From Bacteroidales bacterium (GTDB lineage Bacteria; Bacteroidota; Bacteroidia; Bacteroidales; Muribaculaceae), in NCBI GenBank assembly GCA_019420545.1, contig JAHZGZ010000260.1, positions 1 through 6,312 of the forward strand: a stretch of DNA of 6,312 bases. The letters are read 5' to 3'. Shown here piece after piece: positions 6,289-6,312 of this stretch. Made by a program: the position numbers and the translations under genes. A model generated the notes under the pieces. That model searched no databases, was not told where the DNA came from, and saw only the letters and a program-made list of their open reading frames with translations. Numbering within the stretch: the first letter of the stretch is position 1; the number at the start of each line of letters is the position of its first letter.

Positions 6289-6312
6289 ATGAGAGCATTT
6301 TTTACGGGAGAA
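6289..6312 (+). CDS. Possible 5' end of a gene running off the window
   Basis: An ATG at 6289 opens a frame reading MRAFFTGE that stays open to the last base. Eight codons are far too few to recognise a family. The support is positional: a well-spaced Bacteroidetes-type promoter ends 15 nt upstream, and an A-rich stretch (AAAAAGAA, 6281-6288) directly precedes the ATG, as is common before starts in this phylum. It would be transcribed divergently from mltG. It may equally be a chance open frame. Confidence 0.35.

Overview
The window looks like part of a chromosome from the Bacteroidales (Bacteroidetes), probably a gut lineage; Muribaculaceae is my guess, not a demonstration. Three things point there. 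Genes with many GC-ending codons are separated by AT-rich gaps. Start codons lack Shine-Dalgarno sequences. The promoter-like motifs fit the Bacteroidetes primary sigma factor pattern (TTTG, about 20 bp, TAnnTTTG) rather than the E. coli pattern.

Layout: 1-330 is an AT-rich non-coding leader with a good -7 box at 265-272. Next come carA (331-1401) and carB (1407-4655) on the plus strand, 5 nt apart. They encode the glutaminase and synthetase subunits of carbamoyl-phosphate synthase, which makes carbamoyl phosphate for pyrimidine and arginine synthesis. Positions 4656-4775 hold a 28-bp perfect inverted repeat between converging genes. On the minus strand, reading right to left, are mltG (6059-5034; endolytic peptidoglycan transglycosylase) and, 3 nt after its stop, a small DUF2007 gene (5030-4776). 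From 6060 to 6288 is a divergent intergenic region with an mltG promoter, an 8-bp palindrome and a rightward promoter. The latter appears to drive a gene of which only the first eight codons (6289-6312) are visible.

The two operons are functionally unrelated housekeeping units: nucleotide/amino-acid precursor synthesis, and cell-wall processing plus a small protein of unknown role. I see no mobile genes, CRISPR array, defence genes, tRNA or rRNA, and no convincing undescribed multi-gene system. The points most worth following are the REP-like inverted repeat, the strong resemblance of both CarA and CarB to the eukaryotic (CAD-type) enzyme, and an Asn in place of the usual His beside the CarA nucleophile.
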